In this document: piece after piece, positions 21,276 through 21,481 of the stretch | Layout of the letters: every line of letters starts with the position of its first letter | How positions within the stretch are numbered: position 1 is the first letter of the stretch | Source: CAZXNF01 sp050741255 | Lineage (GTDB): Bacteria; Pseudomonadota; Gammaproteobacteria; Burkholderiales; SG8-41 | DNA: 21,481 nt | Assembly: GCA_050741255.1 (NCBI GenBank) | Contig: JBOIEQ010000069.1 | Location: forward strand, 1-21,481 | Reading direction: 5' to 3' | Notes under the pieces: generated by a model | The model's database searches: none | Seen by the model: only the letters and a program-made list of their open reading frames with translations | What the model was told of the DNA's origin: nothing | Program-made: the position numbers and the translations under genes

Positions 21276-21481
21276 TTAAATATAGCCGTCGAGGCGGTCG
21301 GCCTCGACGCGCGCGGCGGGGCGTTCGGCCGGCGGGCCGTAGCCGCCGCCGCCGGGCGTGCGCAATTCGACCGTGCTGCCGGGCGCGATCATATGCTGCA
21401 CCTTGGGATCCACCGGCTTGCCGTCGATCAGCACCATGCCGGGCGTGCCGGCGCCGCCGCCCGCCAGGCCCAGCGGCGCGG
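21276..21481 (-). CDS. hyuB: hydantoinase B / 5-oxoprolinase subunit, C-terminal end only
   Basis: The last 68 codons of a minus-strand gene that enters from the right edge. The residues include GLAGGGAGTPGMVLIDGKPV and, near the end, VELRTPGGGGYGPPAER, the conserved C-terminal glycine loop of HyuB-family proteins, finishing with DRLDGYI and a TAA stop (21276-21278). HyuB forms the catalytic complex with HyuA, whose gene follows 75 nt downstream on the same strand. The start and most of the protein are outside the window. Confidence 0.9.
   Translation of the reverse strand, partial: APLGLAGGGAGTPGMVLIDGKPVDPKVQHMIAPGSTVELRTPGGGGYGPPAERPAARVEADRLDGYI

Overview
The window is high-GC (by eye about two-thirds G+C), densely coded bacterial DNA. 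It looks like a betaproteobacterium, probably Burkholderiales-like. The clues are a Bug/TctC solute-binding protein without its transporter, a Tat-exported HiPIP, a DUF1840 protein, a Lys-rich small cytosolic protein, and CaiB / enoyl-CoA hydratase / HyuAB catabolic operons. This placement is inference from gene content. I see no rRNA, tRNA, transposase, CRISPR array or phage gene. Genes run off both ends: a YgjP-like metallopeptidase at the left and hyuB at the right.

Layout. (1) 1-1318, minus: an SDR with a degenerate active site, followed 2 nt later by the N-terminal part of a YgjP-like peptidase. (2) 1461-4740, plus, divergent from the SDR: a three-gene operon with ATGA overlaps (TctC binding protein, amidohydrolase, PaaK-type acyl-CoA ligase) that looks like capture, CoA activation and breakdown of an organic acid. 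It ends at a bidirectional terminator (4756-4780) facing a minus-strand HiPIP gene. (3) 5474-7850, plus: a small Lys-rich protein, a TauD-type dioxygenase, then a toxin-antitoxin island of PIN toxin, AbrB/MazE antitoxin and Doc/Fic toxin. A 32-bp palindrome containing an exact -10 hexamer lies directly before the antitoxin start. (4) 7956-12629, plus: pepN, an exported hypothetical protein, an exported FG-GAP protein with three DxDxDG sites, and a HAD phosphatase, with ATGA overlaps at two of the three junctions. It converges on a DUF1840 gene. (5) 12992-14721, plus: pirin and a Rossmann-fold protein. (6) 21481-14718, minus: hyuB, a terminator-like hairpin, then hyuA, an enoyl-CoA hydratase family gene, a CaiB-type CoA transferase, otnK, otnC and an FlK-like thioesterase. 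The genes from hyuA to otnC are 1 to 19 nt apart.

The most unusual points are the hyuAB/ech/caiB/otnKC gene combination, the hairpin-T7 terminator between hyuB and hyuA, the two-toxin PIN/AbrB/Doc island with a probably leaderless autoregulated antitoxin, a 7-bp tandem repeat inside the PIN gene that could switch its frame, and several enzymes (SDR, amidohydrolase, enoyl-CoA hydratase homologue) that lack canonical catalytic residues.
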